Shown piece after piece: positions 47,206-57,075 of a DNA stretch of 64,000 nt (the first letter of the stretch is position 1; each line of letters begins with the position of its first letter). Both the position numbers and the translations under genes were made by a program. This DNA comes from Pseudoxanthomonas sp. PXM02 (GTDB lineage: Bacteria > Pseudomonadota > Gammaproteobacteria > Xanthomonadales > Xanthomonadaceae). The notes beneath the pieces are model-generated. The model was not told the origin of the DNA. It saw nothing but the letters and a program-made list of their open reading frames with translations, and did no database searches. The DNA lies in contig NZ_JACVAK010000002.1 of the NCBI RefSeq assembly GCF_014851805.1, positions 806,001 to 870,000 of the forward strand. The letters run 5' to 3'.

Positions 47206-47233
47206 CACCAGGCGCTCTCAATGACGCCTGGTG
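47206..47233. terminator. Hairpin terminator after the HNH gene
   Basis: CACCAGGCG (47206-47214) pairs with CGCCTGGTG (47225-47233) around a 10-nt loop. No long T-run is present. It could serve both convergent genes. Confidence 0.6.
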
Positions 47234-47577
47234 AGTCTCGGACGCTTCTGCGCTGTCAGCCTAGCGGTTGACCGGGGAGCCAGCCAGGCAGCGTCCCTCG
47301 CAGCTGTGGAGATAAGTCGGTCCCGGCTTAAGGGATGTCACCCAAGACGGGCAGGGGCGCTGGGTCGCTACGGTAGTGCTTGATCCGCAAGGGGATCAGT
47401 GTCGGACCCAGCCACAGGGGCGACGCATGGTCAATGCGCCGCTCCCCGACACGACCCCAATGCGGGTTATCCGCATTACGGGCATGGAAGTCCTAGAACT
47501 GTGCTGGAAACGCTGCTCCGAGCGAGCCGAAGTGGAGGGCGGGGTAGGGGCACTCCATACAGGCATGCGACAAGGCA
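47234..47577. other. Non-coding stretch
   Basis: Nothing convincing: only short GC-rich frames without a ribosome site or recognisable product lie between the HNH gene and the convergent membrane-protein gene. Confidence 0.4.
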
Positions 47578-48489
47578 TCAGTTATCCGCTTTCCTGGGAA
47601 TGAGAGCCAAGATGTCTTCGACCTCCGCCGCATATTGATGTCCGTTGTACTCACTCAATGCGTAGTTGATGGCTTGCCAGCTCGATGACTGCTCGTGACT
47701 CCCTAGGAATTCACGGTACGACGAGAGTAGTCTTTCTGCGCCGATAGAAACACTGGTCTCATCGCTAATTGGCGTGGTTGTCGCCACTTGCATAGGGCCC
47801 ATTGTCACGCGAGTCTTGAAGAGGAGCAGGATTGGCTCCAATCGACGAACAATCGCGGGTCTGTTGAAGCCCTCGTAGATGAGGACGGCCATGACCAGAT
47901 TGTATTCATCATCGTCTATGGCGTACTGGCGTATCTGTTTCGCGTAGCGTTCTGTGTACTTGCTGGCTTGCTTCGTTACGTACAGTACTCTCCTTCTGCG
48001 TGCTTTGACTTCGGATGTTTCAATGCTGTTGATCGTCTTATAGATGAAAGCGGCAAGAGATAGCCACAACGCCGTGCCGACATCTTGAGGGTCAGGTATG
48101 AATAGATCTTTCTTTGTAACTACAAGTTCGTGCAGAGCAAGATACGTGATGACGGAGGCGACCGATGTAAGGATGAACTCTGGAAAATTCACTAGTTCGA
48201 TTCGATCTGTCGCAAAATTGAAGACAAGCCTGAGCGCAAAGTATAGATACAGGGCGTACGGTAGGGTCTGGACGAATGCATCGTGATTCGTCCAGTACAG
48301 GATGATGGCTATGACGCATAGAAAAGCGATTGGCGCAAATATCCGGTACATCGCGCTGAATGCATATGACCCGGATATCTGCGAGAACTGGCCAAGTTGG
48401 AAATAGCCAGAACTTATCGAATGTTTTCCTATCCAGTTCGTGGCAAAGAACATCGCGACAGCGATAACGATGGGAAAGGTGTAGAGCAT
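47578..48489 (-). CDS. Polytopic membrane protein with C-terminal lysozyme-like signature
   Basis: A 303-residue protein with about five N-terminal membrane segments (about 3-20, 48-66, 76-93, 102-124, 138-157). An Arg-rich stretch (KARRRRVLYVTKQ) and a soluble domain (about 165-303) follow. The domain holds VLIYEGFNRPAIV and TMGPMQVATTTPISDE, reminiscent of the E...[ST]xGxMQ pattern of goose-type lysozymes and transglycosylases. The positive-inside rule would put it in the cytoplasm, which is unusual for such a fold. It follows another membrane protein in the same direction (about 100 bp) and is strongly AT-rich. Confidence 0.68.
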   Translation of the reverse strand: MLYTFPIVIAVAMFFATNWIGKHSISSGYFQLGQFSQISGSYAFSAMYRIFAPIAFLCVIAIILYWTNHDAFVQTLPYALYLYFALRLVFNFATDRIELVNFPEFILTSVASVITYLALHELVVTKKDLFIPDPQDVGTALWLSLAAFIYKTINSIETSEVKARRRRVLYVTKQASKYTERYAKQIRQYAIDDDEYNLVMAVLIYEGFNRPAIVRRLEPILLLFKTRVTMGPMQVATTTPISDETSVSIGAERLLSSYREFLGSHEQSSSWQAINYALSEYNGHQYAAEVEDILALIPRKADN

Positions 48490-48587
48490 GATGTGGCCGA
48501 GAACCTCTTCTCGTATGATGGTGTGCGCGGCAGGGTTGGGGTGGGCCCAGTGTGGTGTTTGAACTTAGGCGGTCGTTCTCGCCGAAT

Positions 48588-49229
48588 TTAGGGCGAACTG
48601 CTCGGTGGCAGAGCTTTCGTGGAAGCCACGGGTCTTTCGACATCGACGCCCTTGTCATGTCCGACTGGAACCCAGTAGGCGTAAGCTGCGAAAGCTAGGC
48701 CAAGAACGCCTAGTGCGAAACCGCCGACTGAGTAGTACTTCTGGACGCGATACTCCCTGCTTTTGACGGCTACAAGCTCACGAATCTGGATCGTCAGCGG
48801 TTCCAGCCGCTCCGGGGTTTGGTGCAGGTCGTCGCGTAGTCGTTCTAGATGAATGCGAAGCTCATTAGGAAGTCCATCGAATGGCTCGCGAATCTTCATC
48901 TCCTTGATGAGTCCCTCTATGTGCGGTTGGTGCTCTTGAAGGCTAAGGTTACGTTGCGCCAGAACTTCCCTCAGTAAGATCTTCAGGCAGCGCTGAATGT
49001 CATGCTGCGTAACGCCACGCGTTTCGGCGACTTGTTGAATTTGCTGAAGTGACAGAGCTTTTCCCTTATGAATAAGGGTTAGCGTCAGATCTTCCATGAA
49101 GACCTTGCGTTGCTTCAGTCGAAGTAATTCGTCGATTAGTGTGTTGCCCTGATAAAGCAGGTAACAGAACCCTCCGGCTAAGAGTGTTAGCAGGGCAATA
49201 GAAAGCCACTGTGGAATAGTTGACTGCAT
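48588..49229 (-). CDS. Two-helix membrane protein with cytoplasmic helical domain
   Basis: A 213-residue protein. An N-terminal membrane helix (about 8-27, WLSIALLTLLAGGFCYLLY) is followed by a long helical, charged region (about 30-165; LSLQQIQQVAETRGVTQHDI may be a winged-helix-like start). A second membrane helix (about 168-190) and a short polar C-terminus close it. It precedes the five-helix protein and the two probably form a unit. No family recognised. Confidence 0.65.
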   Translation of the reverse strand: MQSTIPQWLSIALLTLLAGGFCYLLYQGNTLIDELLRLKQRKVFMEDLTLTLIHKGKALSLQQIQQVAETRGVTQHDIQRCLKILLREVLAQRNLSLQEHQPHIEGLIKEMKIREPFDGLPNELRIHLERLRDDLHQTPERLEPLTIQIRELVAVKSREYRVQKYYSVGGFALGVLGLAFAAYAYWVPVGHDKGVDVERPVASTKALPPSSSP

Positions 49230-49454
49230 GGTTGCTCCCCAGCAACATTTGCGCCTTCACACCCTCAAGCGCCCAAGCTGATCCTCCGCCCGAATGTGAT
49301 AGGCGTCAAGTGCGTTCAGGGTTTAGTAAACGCGTTTAGTGCCGAGGCGTGTCAGCTACTCATTTAAGGCGATGCACCGGTACGGATTCAGGCATTGCGG
49401 ACCATTGGTCTTCCTGCTGGTGTTGGCTTGAAGCGTGGCTTTAGTTGGCGACGA

Positions 49455-50747
49455 TCACAAAGAGTCCTCGGAACCCTTCATAAGTATTTCGGCTGCTTTC
49501 AGGGACACGCGCTTGTTGACAGTGAGGCTGATAGCAAACTGATGGCTAAGTTCGTTGAGAGAAGTGAACCAGCGATCCATGTGATGTCTCATCAACTCTG
49601 GATCCAGTTCGACCCGTCCAGCTTCAGTTTTAACTGGATTGCTCAGGCACACGAACAACATCTGAATCCACCGACATTCCGGGTGCTGAAAAAGCATCCA
49701 ATATGACCACTCCCTGTCGAGCGCTTGCAGGAACGAAACCACTTCCGGAATCTCATAGAGCTCTCTCGGATCATCGTTGTAGCCGTGGATCGATATTTCG
49801 AGCCGCTCAGCCAGCCCCATACAAACTTCTCTGGATGAAACCAGGTCATTGAGAAAAGATAGAGTGTCTCCAATGGTCTGGGCTTCAATGTCCGAGCGGT
49901 CTATCCAGTAGTTGATAAGTCTATCTTTTTCTTCCAGCGCAGCCTTGATCGTGTCACTTTCGACAAGGTCGTACGTGAATGGAAAGTTGCCGAGATGGGT
50001 CAAGTTGTAATTGATGGAGCTGGTGATAGGTTCCGGGACTGCCATACTTCCACTATGGTCGACGAGAATTGATTCATCGGCTTCCTGATCTATCGCTCTG
50101 CGAATGCTGACAATGTCTTCAATAGCTTCTGACGATTCGGATATGTCAGGGACGAAGAGCAGAAAGCTATAGGAGTTTATGGTTATCTGGCGGAATGACC
50201 AGTACATGCTGTCGAAGCTTCTGGGTCTAAAGACGCCAACCCTAAACCAGTCGGGGTGATCAACAATCGGTGATTGTTTTTTTGCTGGGGCGATGTCGTA
50301 CACGCCGCCAGTAGTTGGTGCGATGGTCCGGAGTCTGAGAATTAGGTGTTCTGGTATTGCTTGGTTGCCAAGCACAACATTCTTGTACTGGCCGAGAATT
50401 TCAGTGTCGCTGTTATGGGCTCTGGCTGAGTTGTAAGAGATCTTCAAGAGCCAGCGAACAAGTAGACTGTAGTCATATGAAAGTTCAGTCTTGCTATCTA
50501 CATAGACGTAATTTACTAGGCTGGAGAAGAAAAGATCTCTACCATACGAGTCCAAGTCTGATAGCGCTCCGCTGTTGCAGCCTTCGCATACATCCCGTAT
50601 GGCTAGCTCTGTCTTTACTATCTTTCCTTTGGCTCTCTCATTAAACCCAACATCGTTAGGGCTTGGGTCATATTTGTAGTACCAGCTTGGAATTATGTGT
50701 TCTCTTGTGGCCGGCTTATCGTTTCCGCAGTACGCGCAGATTGCCAT
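49455..50747 (-). CDS. HNH-type Cys-rich protein, AT-rich island gene
   Basis: A 430-residue protein whose N-terminus has CAYCGNDKPATREHIIP (about 4-20) and VCEGCNSGALSDLDSYG (about 53-69). This is the CxxC-EHIIP-CxxCN pattern of the HNH5-like or wide HNH group of nucleases. The remaining 350 residues are mixed alpha/beta without membrane helices. It is on the same strand as, and upstream of, the two membrane proteins (gap 49230-49454, no gene seen). An effector role in a defence cluster is possible but unproven. Confidence 0.75.
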   Translation of the reverse strand: MAICAYCGNDKPATREHIIPSWYYKYDPSPNDVGFNERAKGKIVKTELAIRDVCEGCNSGALSDLDSYGRDLFFSSLVNYVYVDSKTELSYDYSLLVRWLLKISYNSARAHNSDTEILGQYKNVVLGNQAIPEHLILRLRTIAPTTGGVYDIAPAKKQSPIVDHPDWFRVGVFRPRSFDSMYWSFRQITINSYSFLLFVPDISESSEAIEDIVSIRRAIDQEADESILVDHSGSMAVPEPITSSINYNLTHLGNFPFTYDLVESDTIKAALEEKDRLINYWIDRSDIEAQTIGDTLSFLNDLVSSREVCMGLAERLEISIHGYNDDPRELYEIPEVVSFLQALDREWSYWMLFQHPECRWIQMLFVCLSNPVKTEAGRVELDPELMRHHMDRWFTSLNELSHQFAISLTVNKRVSLKAAEILMKGSEDSL

Positions 50748-50812
50748 CTTTCAATCTCCAGTTCGACGTTAAAGCTCTGGCGAGTCCGGGCTTTTTGGTC
50801 AACAAAGGCAGC

Positions 50813-51931
50813 TTAGTTGCAAGTCGTAGTCGCCGTATTGCCATAACCCACCGTTCGGCAAGTAGTCGTCTTAAGGCTGCGCAGGAAGTTCTGGAAGTTG
50901 GCTTGTTGTTGCGCGCGTGCTTGTGCCTGCATGGCAGCAGCTTGATCCTGCATCGCCATTACCTTGCCCTGTTCGGCAGCAATTAGCCCCCGTTCGAACA
51001 TCTGCTTCTGCTGGATGGCGTCCTGCTGGTCCCTGATATCGGCTTCCTTCTCGATAGCGAGGTAGTCGAATTCCTCGACCGAAATTTCCTTCTTGGCGAG
51101 CCGGGACGCCAACAGGCGGTAGTACGTGACCAGCTGCTTCTTGCGATGGGCTTCCAATGCCTGGGAGAAGTCGAGTTCGGCTTCTTTGTACTCGACCGCA
51201 GCTTGGCCGTAGGAGATTTGCCCGGATGCATGCCTTTGGCTGATTAGCTCGCCTTGGATGTTCAACTTGGCCAGAGCAGCAGTTCCACCATAGGCATCGG
51301 TAAGCTTGTCGTCGCGGAAGACGGCGACCACCGGTCCGCAGTTGTAGGGCAGTCCATTCGCCAGAAAGCCGGTGTACTCGCGGATGACGAAACCCGTGCC
51401 GGGAATCTGCTCGGTTGTGCGTGGCATGCGTGCAAGCGGCTGGCTTGCTGATATCGCCACATAGGGCGTGTCTTTCGAGTTCTGCAGGAAGCTGTAGTCG
51501 CTGCACATGGTCGAAAGCGACGCGGCGATCTCGTTGGTCAGCAGCTTGGTGAAGTCGTTGTATGAGCCGTGGATCTTGCGTTCGCCGTTTGAGCCCTGCT
51601 TGAAATCCAGTTCCCTACTGTCAGCATAGGTAATGGACACCGACTGGGGCGTGGTCGTCAGGTAGGCATAGATGACATGTCGGTTGTTCCATTCCTTGGT
51701 GACCCGCATCCGGTAGCCGCCCGGAACTTCCGTCATGCCGTACGAGCCATCAACCTTCCAATCGTTCTTGGACGACTTTACGGCTTCGAGGGCAACACCC
51801 AGCAGCTGCAATGGGTGCCGTTGCGGATTTATCGAGATCGGGGCGGGTTCCTTCAGCGTGGCTGCAATGGCGGGCAACGAGCCCAACGCAATCGAGAGCC
51901 CCACGGCAAAGGCAGTGAATCTGGCACGCAT
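50813..51931 (-). CDS. Exported coiled-coil protein of unknown function
   Basis: A 372-residue protein with signal peptide (cleaved near AIA|AT). A beta-rich domain (about 30-240, SYGMTEVPGGYRMRVTKEW) precedes a helical, Gln-rich coiled-coil region (about 245-350, DQAAAMQAQARAQQQANFQN). The two-Cys tail TTCRTVGYGNTATTTCN could form a disulfide. Its GC is closer to the backbone than that of the neighbours. The gene diverges from 52077. No family recognised. Confidence 0.7.
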   Translation of the reverse strand: MRARFTAFAVGLSIALGSLPAIAATLKEPAPISINPQRHPLQLLGVALEAVKSSKNDWKVDGSYGMTEVPGGYRMRVTKEWNNRHVIYAYLTTTPQSVSITYADSRELDFKQGSNGERKIHGSYNDFTKLLTNEIAASLSTMCSDYSFLQNSKDTPYVAISASQPLARMPRTTEQIPGTGFVIREYTGFLANGLPYNCGPVVAVFRDDKLTDAYGGTAALAKLNIQGELISQRHASGQISYGQAAVEYKEAELDFSQALEAHRKKQLVTYYRLLASRLAKKEISVEEFDYLAIEKEADIRDQQDAIQQKQMFERGLIAAEQGKVMAMQDQAAAMQAQARAQQQANFQNFLRSLKTTTCRTVGYGNTATTTCN

Positions 51932-52076
51932 CCTTGTTGTCCCCTTACTGATCAGTACTTTGGCCCTATGGCATGCAATTGCTGGGCCACCCCGGGCTAA
52001 TGATGCTCCTTTCGGGGCCTGATTGGATGATCCGGAGCCCCTGATGGATACTTCCGGGACGACGAGGGGGAAGGGT

Positions 52077-52637
52077 ATGGGCTACGCGCCAAAAGCGATC
52101 TTGATGGGGGTGCTCGCTTGGCCTTTTGCTGGCCTTGCGGCTGGCCCCAACGAGGCCATTACGGGTGGGCAGTGCCCGAGCAATGAAGGTTTGGCCAGCC
52201 TGTGCACTGCCGTCAGTCTGCTGCAGGAAGATCGGGATCCTGATAGTCCTTACGTGTACGCATACCAGCGCATCGTGGACAAGGCGGCGTGTGCCGACTA
52301 CGAGCACGATGAGGCGGACCGGTACTCGCAAAAAGTGCGCGATCTTTGGGTGGCCCATCCTAGCGCCTTCATCTGCAAGAACATCCCAGGGTTCGACGTC
52401 AATCCGGGCAGCATCTTGAAGTTGGCCGCCCGCTATCAGTTCAAGGACTTCCTTGTGATGTCGGCCCAAGTGTGGAAGGTAGATCTCAACCAAGTAGACG
52501 ATGCAGACGGAAGAACCCTGCTGGACTACGTCGACAAGGAGTTGGAGCTCAAGCGTGGAACGGTCAACGAGCCATCGTTGCGGCAGTACCACGACATGCT
52601 GAGAAAGGCGGGCGCAAAACGCGCCTCAGAGTTGTAG
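52077..52637 (+). CDS. Exported protein, member 1 of a three-gene family
   Basis: A 186-residue protein with signal peptide (cleaved near LAA|GP). It shares with the two genes to the right the pattern: Cys motif, YAYQRIVDKAAC, FDVNPGSILKLAARYQFKDF, WKVDLNQV..DGRTLLDYV. The DGRTLLDYV repeat resembles ankyrin-type helical pairs. ATG 52077 has GAGGGGGAAGGG upstream. It converges on member 2 with a 10-bp gap. Such small secreted paralogue sets are often immunity-type or secreted partners, but that is inference. Confidence 0.7.
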   Translation: MGYAPKAILMGVLAWPFAGLAAGPNEAITGGQCPSNEGLASLCTAVSLLQEDRDPDSPYVYAYQRIVDKAACADYEHDEADRYSQKVRDLWVAHPSAFICKNIPGFDVNPGSILKLAARYQFKDFLVMSAQVWKVDLNQVDDADGRTLLDYVDKELELKRGTVNEPSLRQYHDMLRKAGAKRASEL

Positions 52638-52647
52638 GCGCAGTGAG

Positions 52648-53211
52648 CTAAAGCTCCGGCCTGTGCTTGGCGCCAGCGGTGCGCAACATGTCGTAGTAGG
52701 ACTTCAGCTTACTTTCGATGGAAGTCCCTCTATTGCGTTCGATTTCTTTCTGGACATAGTCCAAGACCGTGCGTCCATCGCTGGGGTCGACCCTATTCAA
52801 GTTGACCTTCCAGATCATTGAGGCGTCGAACAGGAAGTCCTCGAATCTGGCGCTCGCCGCAAACTTCAGCATGCTGCCGTTTTGTACGTCGAACCGCGTG
52901 TTGTTGCAGATCAGTTTGTCTTCGTACTTGGTCCACATTGCACGGATCTTTCGGCCCGCTTCTTCTTCCGAGTCTTCGGGGGTCACGCAAGCCGCATCCG
53001 AAATGATCCTTTGGTACGTGAACTGATACCTGCCTGTGTTGTCCGTCGAGGCCGTCCCTATCGCCATGCAGATATTGGGCAGCTTGTCGCCGTTCGGGCA
53101 GACGGGGGCCTTCTGGGCAAGGCAGGTAACGGGAGTTGCGATCATTAGGAACAGTGGCGCCAAGCGCCTTAGATTCCCCTTCGCGGTCTCGGTGGCTGAC
53201 TTGGGTGTCAT
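52648..53211 (-). CDS. Exported protein, member 2 of a three-gene family
   Basis: A 187-residue paralogue with a signal-type N-terminus preceded by a short polar stretch (MTPKSATETAKG), so an internal start is possible. It has CPNGDKLPNICMA, YQRIISDAACV, FDVQNGSMLKFAASARFEDF and DGRTVLDYVQKEI. It is co-translated with member 3 (its start overlaps member 3's stop, ATGA). Four conserved Cys suggest two disulfides in the periplasm. Function unknown. Confidence 0.72.
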   Translation of the reverse strand: MTPKSATETAKGNLRRLAPLFLMIATPVTCLAQKAPVCPNGDKLPNICMAIGTASTDNTGRYQFTYQRIISDAACVTPEDSEEEAGRKIRAMWTKYEDKLICNNTRFDVQNGSMLKFAASARFEDFLFDASMIWKVNLNRVDPSDGRTVLDYVQKEIERNRGTSIESKLKSYYDMLRTAGAKHRPEL

Positions 53212-53732
53212 AGCTCCGACCTGTGCTTGGCGCCAGATACCCGCAACATGTCGTAGTAGGACTTCAGCTTCGGCTCGATGGCGTTTCCCTTGTTCCGATC
53301 GATTTCCTTGCTCACGTAGTCGAGCAATGTTCGGCCGTCAGACGCATCAATACGATTCAGGTCGACCTTCCAGACCATCGCAGCGTCGAACAATAAATCC
53401 TCGAAGCGAGCACTCGCCGCGTACTTCAGTAGACTTCCATTCTGAACATCGAACCGAACGTGATTGCACGTTAGGCGATCCTCGAACTGTTTCCACATCG
53501 CGCGAATCTTCTCCGCTGCGACGGACTCCGAATCGGACGGGCTGGCGCAAGCGGCGTCTGACACGATCTTTTGATAGCGGAACTGATATTCGCCAGTGGG
53601 ATCTCTCTGCGCATCCATGACTGCGATGCACAGCTGACCCAGATTGTTCCCATTCGGGCACGTAGGAGCCTTCTGCTGCGCCAGACAGGGCAGGGCGCTG
53701 CCAAGCATCAGTATCAGAAGCACCAATCGCAC
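53208..53732 (-). CDS. Exported protein, member 3 of a three-gene family
   Basis: A 174-residue paralogue with a clear signal peptide (MRLVLLILMLGSALPCLAQ). It is very similar to member 2 (CPNGNNLGQLCIAV, YQKIVSDAACA, NGSLLKYAASARFEDLLFDA, DGRTLLDYVSKEIDRNKG). It is the promoter-proximal gene of the leftward pair and the last island gene before the right repeat (gap 53733-53898 has no gene). Confidence 0.72.
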   Translation of the reverse strand: MRLVLLILMLGSALPCLAQQKAPTCPNGNNLGQLCIAVMDAQRDPTGEYQFRYQKIVSDAACASPSDSESVAAEKIRAMWKQFEDRLTCNHVRFDVQNGSLLKYAASARFEDLLFDAAMVWKVDLNRIDASDGRTLLDYVSKEIDRNKGNAIEPKLKSYYDMLRVSGAKHRSEL

Positions 53733-53898
53733 GTGTTAGCCCCTTGCCCAGTTGTCGGTCATTGTCTGACTGGCTCGCCTTCCCGGCTTACCAGAGGCTT
53801 ATCCCAGTCCAGTCTCATGCCGGCAGTACCCCTTCCACCCTAGATCCATCATGCCCGTGGACTAGTCGCAGGACTACTTCCACAACATCGGGCCGTAC

Positions 53899-53984
53899 CC
53901 CCCGCATTGACCCGCCCCCACCCCAGCCCCTAAAATTCGCGGCTCCGCCGGAATAGCTCAGTTGGTAGAGCGGCGCATTCGTAA
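53899..53984. repeat. Right island direct repeat (att-type)
   Basis: The partner of 34142-34227: 86 bp with one mismatch, covering the tRNA promoter element and the 5' half of tRNA-Thr through the anticodon loop. Here it continues into the complete tRNA, so the island's own copy restores the gene it interrupted. Confidence 0.9.
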
Positions 53985-54022
53985 TGCGTAGGTCGTAGGT
54001 TCGATTCCTATTTCCGGCACCA
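53947..54022 (+). tRNA. tRNA-Thr (anticodon CGT)
   Basis: A complete 76-nt cloverleaf: acceptor GCCGGAA/TTCCGGC, D-arm GCTC...GAGC, anticodon stem GCGCA/TGCGT with loop TTCGTAA (CGT at positions 34-36), T-arm GTAGG-TTCGATT-CCTAT, and an encoded CCA. It is intact on the right of the island; a broken copy lies at 34190. A terminator follows. Confidence 0.96.
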
Positions 54023-54033
54023 GTCGTGACAAG

Positions 54034-54061
54034 GCCCCGCTTCGGCGGGGCTTTGTTTTTT
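54034..54061 (+). terminator. Terminator after tRNA-Thr
   Basis: GCCCCGC-TTCG-GCGGGGC (54034-54051) followed by TTTGTTTTTT. Confidence 0.92.
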
Positions 54062-54126
54062 CCGGGTCTCGCCCGCGGAGACGGCGGGCCGATACAGTAG
54101 CCGCTCGCCGTCCCGACAGGTTCCCC

Positions 54127-55515
<1,389 letters not shown>

Positions 55516-55525
55516 GGCGGAGCCG

Positions 55526-55622
55526 TTGTAGGAGAGACGTGAGTCGCGACCGCACGGCTCGCGCACGCGATGACGTTTCAAGACAAGTCGATCGTGCGGT
55601 CGCGACTTACGTCGCTCCTACA
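55526..55622. repeat. Dispersed inverted repeat, copy 2
   Basis: Arms 55526-55557 and about 55590-55622 (core GTAGGAGNGACGTNAGTCGC, then GACCGCACG) flank a 32-bp centre. It is related to the copies at 14347 and 58464. The convergent radA and coq7 flank it, so it may terminate both. Confidence 0.85.
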
Positions 55623-55643
55623 GGAAGCGGGTTGCGCGCGTTG

Positions 55644-56162
55644 TCAGAGGCGCATGCCCAGCCAGATGACGGCTTCGGTCGACACGCGCACGATGGGGGT
55701 CAGGAGCGGTGGCCAGAAGGCGCCCGCCTGCATGGCGTCGCGTCCGTGGTCGTGATGCTCCTGTTCTTCGGCCACGATGCGCGAGACCGCGTCGAATGCC
55801 TCCCGATCGGTGTCGCGCAGCTGTTGTTGCTGCTCCAGCAGATGCGCCAGCACGACGCTTTCGACCGCATAGGTGGTGGCGGCGATGGCGGACGATCCCA
55901 ACGCGCCGGTCAGCAGGCCCAGCGTCCAGCCGCCGATACCGCACAGAACGTAGCTGCGGCAGCGGCGCACACCGCGCGCCTGCAGACGATCGCGGAACAG
56001 CGCGCGGTGGCCGAGTTCATGGTCGAGGAAATGCCGCAGCAGCGGCGTCAGCTGCGGCGCGGTCCAGCTCGACACCAGGATCTGCGCGCGATAGATGTTG
56101 ACGGCGCCGTGCTCGCCCGCATGATCGACCTTCAGGATCCGGTCGCCCAGGCGCGTACTCAA
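55644..56162 (-). CDS. coq7: Demethoxyubiquinone hydroxylase (COQ7-type)
   Basis: A 172-residue di-iron hydroxylase of ubiquinone synthesis, 2-octaprenyl-3-methyl-6-methoxybenzoquinol to demethoxy-step product. The ferritin-like ligands are visible: VDHAGEHGAVNIY (about 12-24), HELGH (about 48-52), and EEQEHHDH (about 131-138). Interfacial hydrophobic helices, as in Coq7, are present. It is coupled to the next gene by ATGA. Shorter than some relatives but complete. Confidence 0.88.
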   Translation of the reverse strand: MSTRLGDRILKVDHAGEHGAVNIYRAQILVSSWTAPQLTPLLRHFLDHELGHRALFRDRLQARGVRRCRSYVLCGIGGWTLGLLTGALGSSAIAATTYAVESVVLAHLLEQQQQLRDTDREAFDAVSRIVAEEQEHHDHGRDAMQAGAFWPPLLTPIVRVSTEAVIWLGMRL

Positions 56163-56950
56163 CCGCGCCTCAGCACCATTTCATAGACGAACTTGCTGCC
56201 GAAGAACGCCAGCAGCAGCAGCGCCATCGCGGTCAGTGTCCAATGCACGGCCTTGGCGCCGCGCCAGCCGTAACGCCAGCGGCCGACCAGCAGGGCGCCG
56301 AAGGTCAGCCACGACAGCACGCTCAGCACCGTCTTGTGGGTGAGCTTCTGGACCAGGAAGTCTTCGACGAACAGCACGCCGGTCAGCAGCGTGGCGGTCA
56401 GCAGGATGAAGCCGACCGTGATCGTGCGGAACAGCAGGTCTTCCAGTTCGGTCAGCGGCGGCAGCGCGCGCAGCCAGACGTGGAATTCGCGCCGGCGCAG
56501 GGCGCGCTCCTGGGCCGACAGCATCACCGCCAGCAGCGCGGCGATCGCCAGCGCGGCATACGCCAGCAACGCCAGCCAGGCGTGCAACTGCACGCGCCAG
56601 TCCAGCCCGACCGACGTCTGGTGCCCGTAGACGTGGTAGAGCGTCAGCATCAGCGAGGCCAGCGGGAAGGCCACCACGCCCAGGGCGGCCATCCGGCCGC
56701 GGACCGCGACCAGCAGCGTCATCACGGCCATCCCCAGCGACACCAGCGACAGCGCGGCGAAGAAGTGCATGTCCGGCCCACCCGGCGTACGCCAGGCGAC
56801 CAGCAGGTGGTAGGTGCCATGCAGGAGGACGGCGCCCAGGGCCGGCCAGACCCAGGGGCGCGGCGCATCGCCGGCGTCGCGGGTCACGGAACGGACCAGC
56901 AGGGCGGCAGCCAGCAGGTAAAGCGCGACGGCGATGAGAATGACTGTCAT
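56159..56950 (-). CDS. CcsA/YpjD-like cytochrome c assembly membrane protein
   Basis: A 263-residue protein with about eight membrane segments and the conserved His residues of the cytochrome-c-assembly (CcsA/HemX) group. The cysteine-free hydrophobic core has LHAWLALLAYAALAIAALLA and FILLTATLLTGVLFVEDFLV. The tryptophan-rich WWD box of true CcmC/CcmF is not evident, so it is closer to the YpjD/CcsA-like subgroup. It is coupled to coq7 by ATGA and divergent from ffh. Its role in cytochrome c maturation or haem handling is inferred. Confidence 0.85.
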   Translation of the reverse strand: MTVILIAVALYLLAAALLVRSVTRDAGDAPRPWVWPALGAVLLHGTYHLLVAWRTPGGPDMHFFAALSLVSLGMAVMTLLVAVRGRMAALGVVAFPLASLMLTLYHVYGHQTSVGLDWRVQLHAWLALLAYAALAIAALLAVMLSAQERALRRREFHVWLRALPPLTELEDLLFRTITVGFILLTATLLTGVLFVEDFLVQKLTHKTVLSVLSWLTFGALLVGRWRYGWRGAKAVHWTLTAMALLLLAFFGSKFVYEMVLRRG

Positions 56951-57037
56951 CGGAGGAGTGTCGCACAGCGGACGGCGCGGGCGCAGGGGCGAAGACGGCC
57001 TGCAGGGGAGCGCGACGGAGGCGCACGGCGGGGCCGC

Positions 57038-57043
57038 TATAAT
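57038..57043 (+). promoter_or_regulatory. -10 element upstream of ffh
   Basis: TATAAT (57038-57043) lies 32 bp before the ffh ATG. No good -35 hexamer is seen. Confidence 0.6.
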
Positions 57044-57075
57044 CGCCGTCCGTTTTCCCTGGTCCTGCCTGCCCC

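Noticed and set aside
34228..53984. An intact prophage or conjugative element
   Set aside because: No capsid, tail, portal, terminase, relaxase or type IV secretion genes were recognised; only an integrase and accessory cargo.
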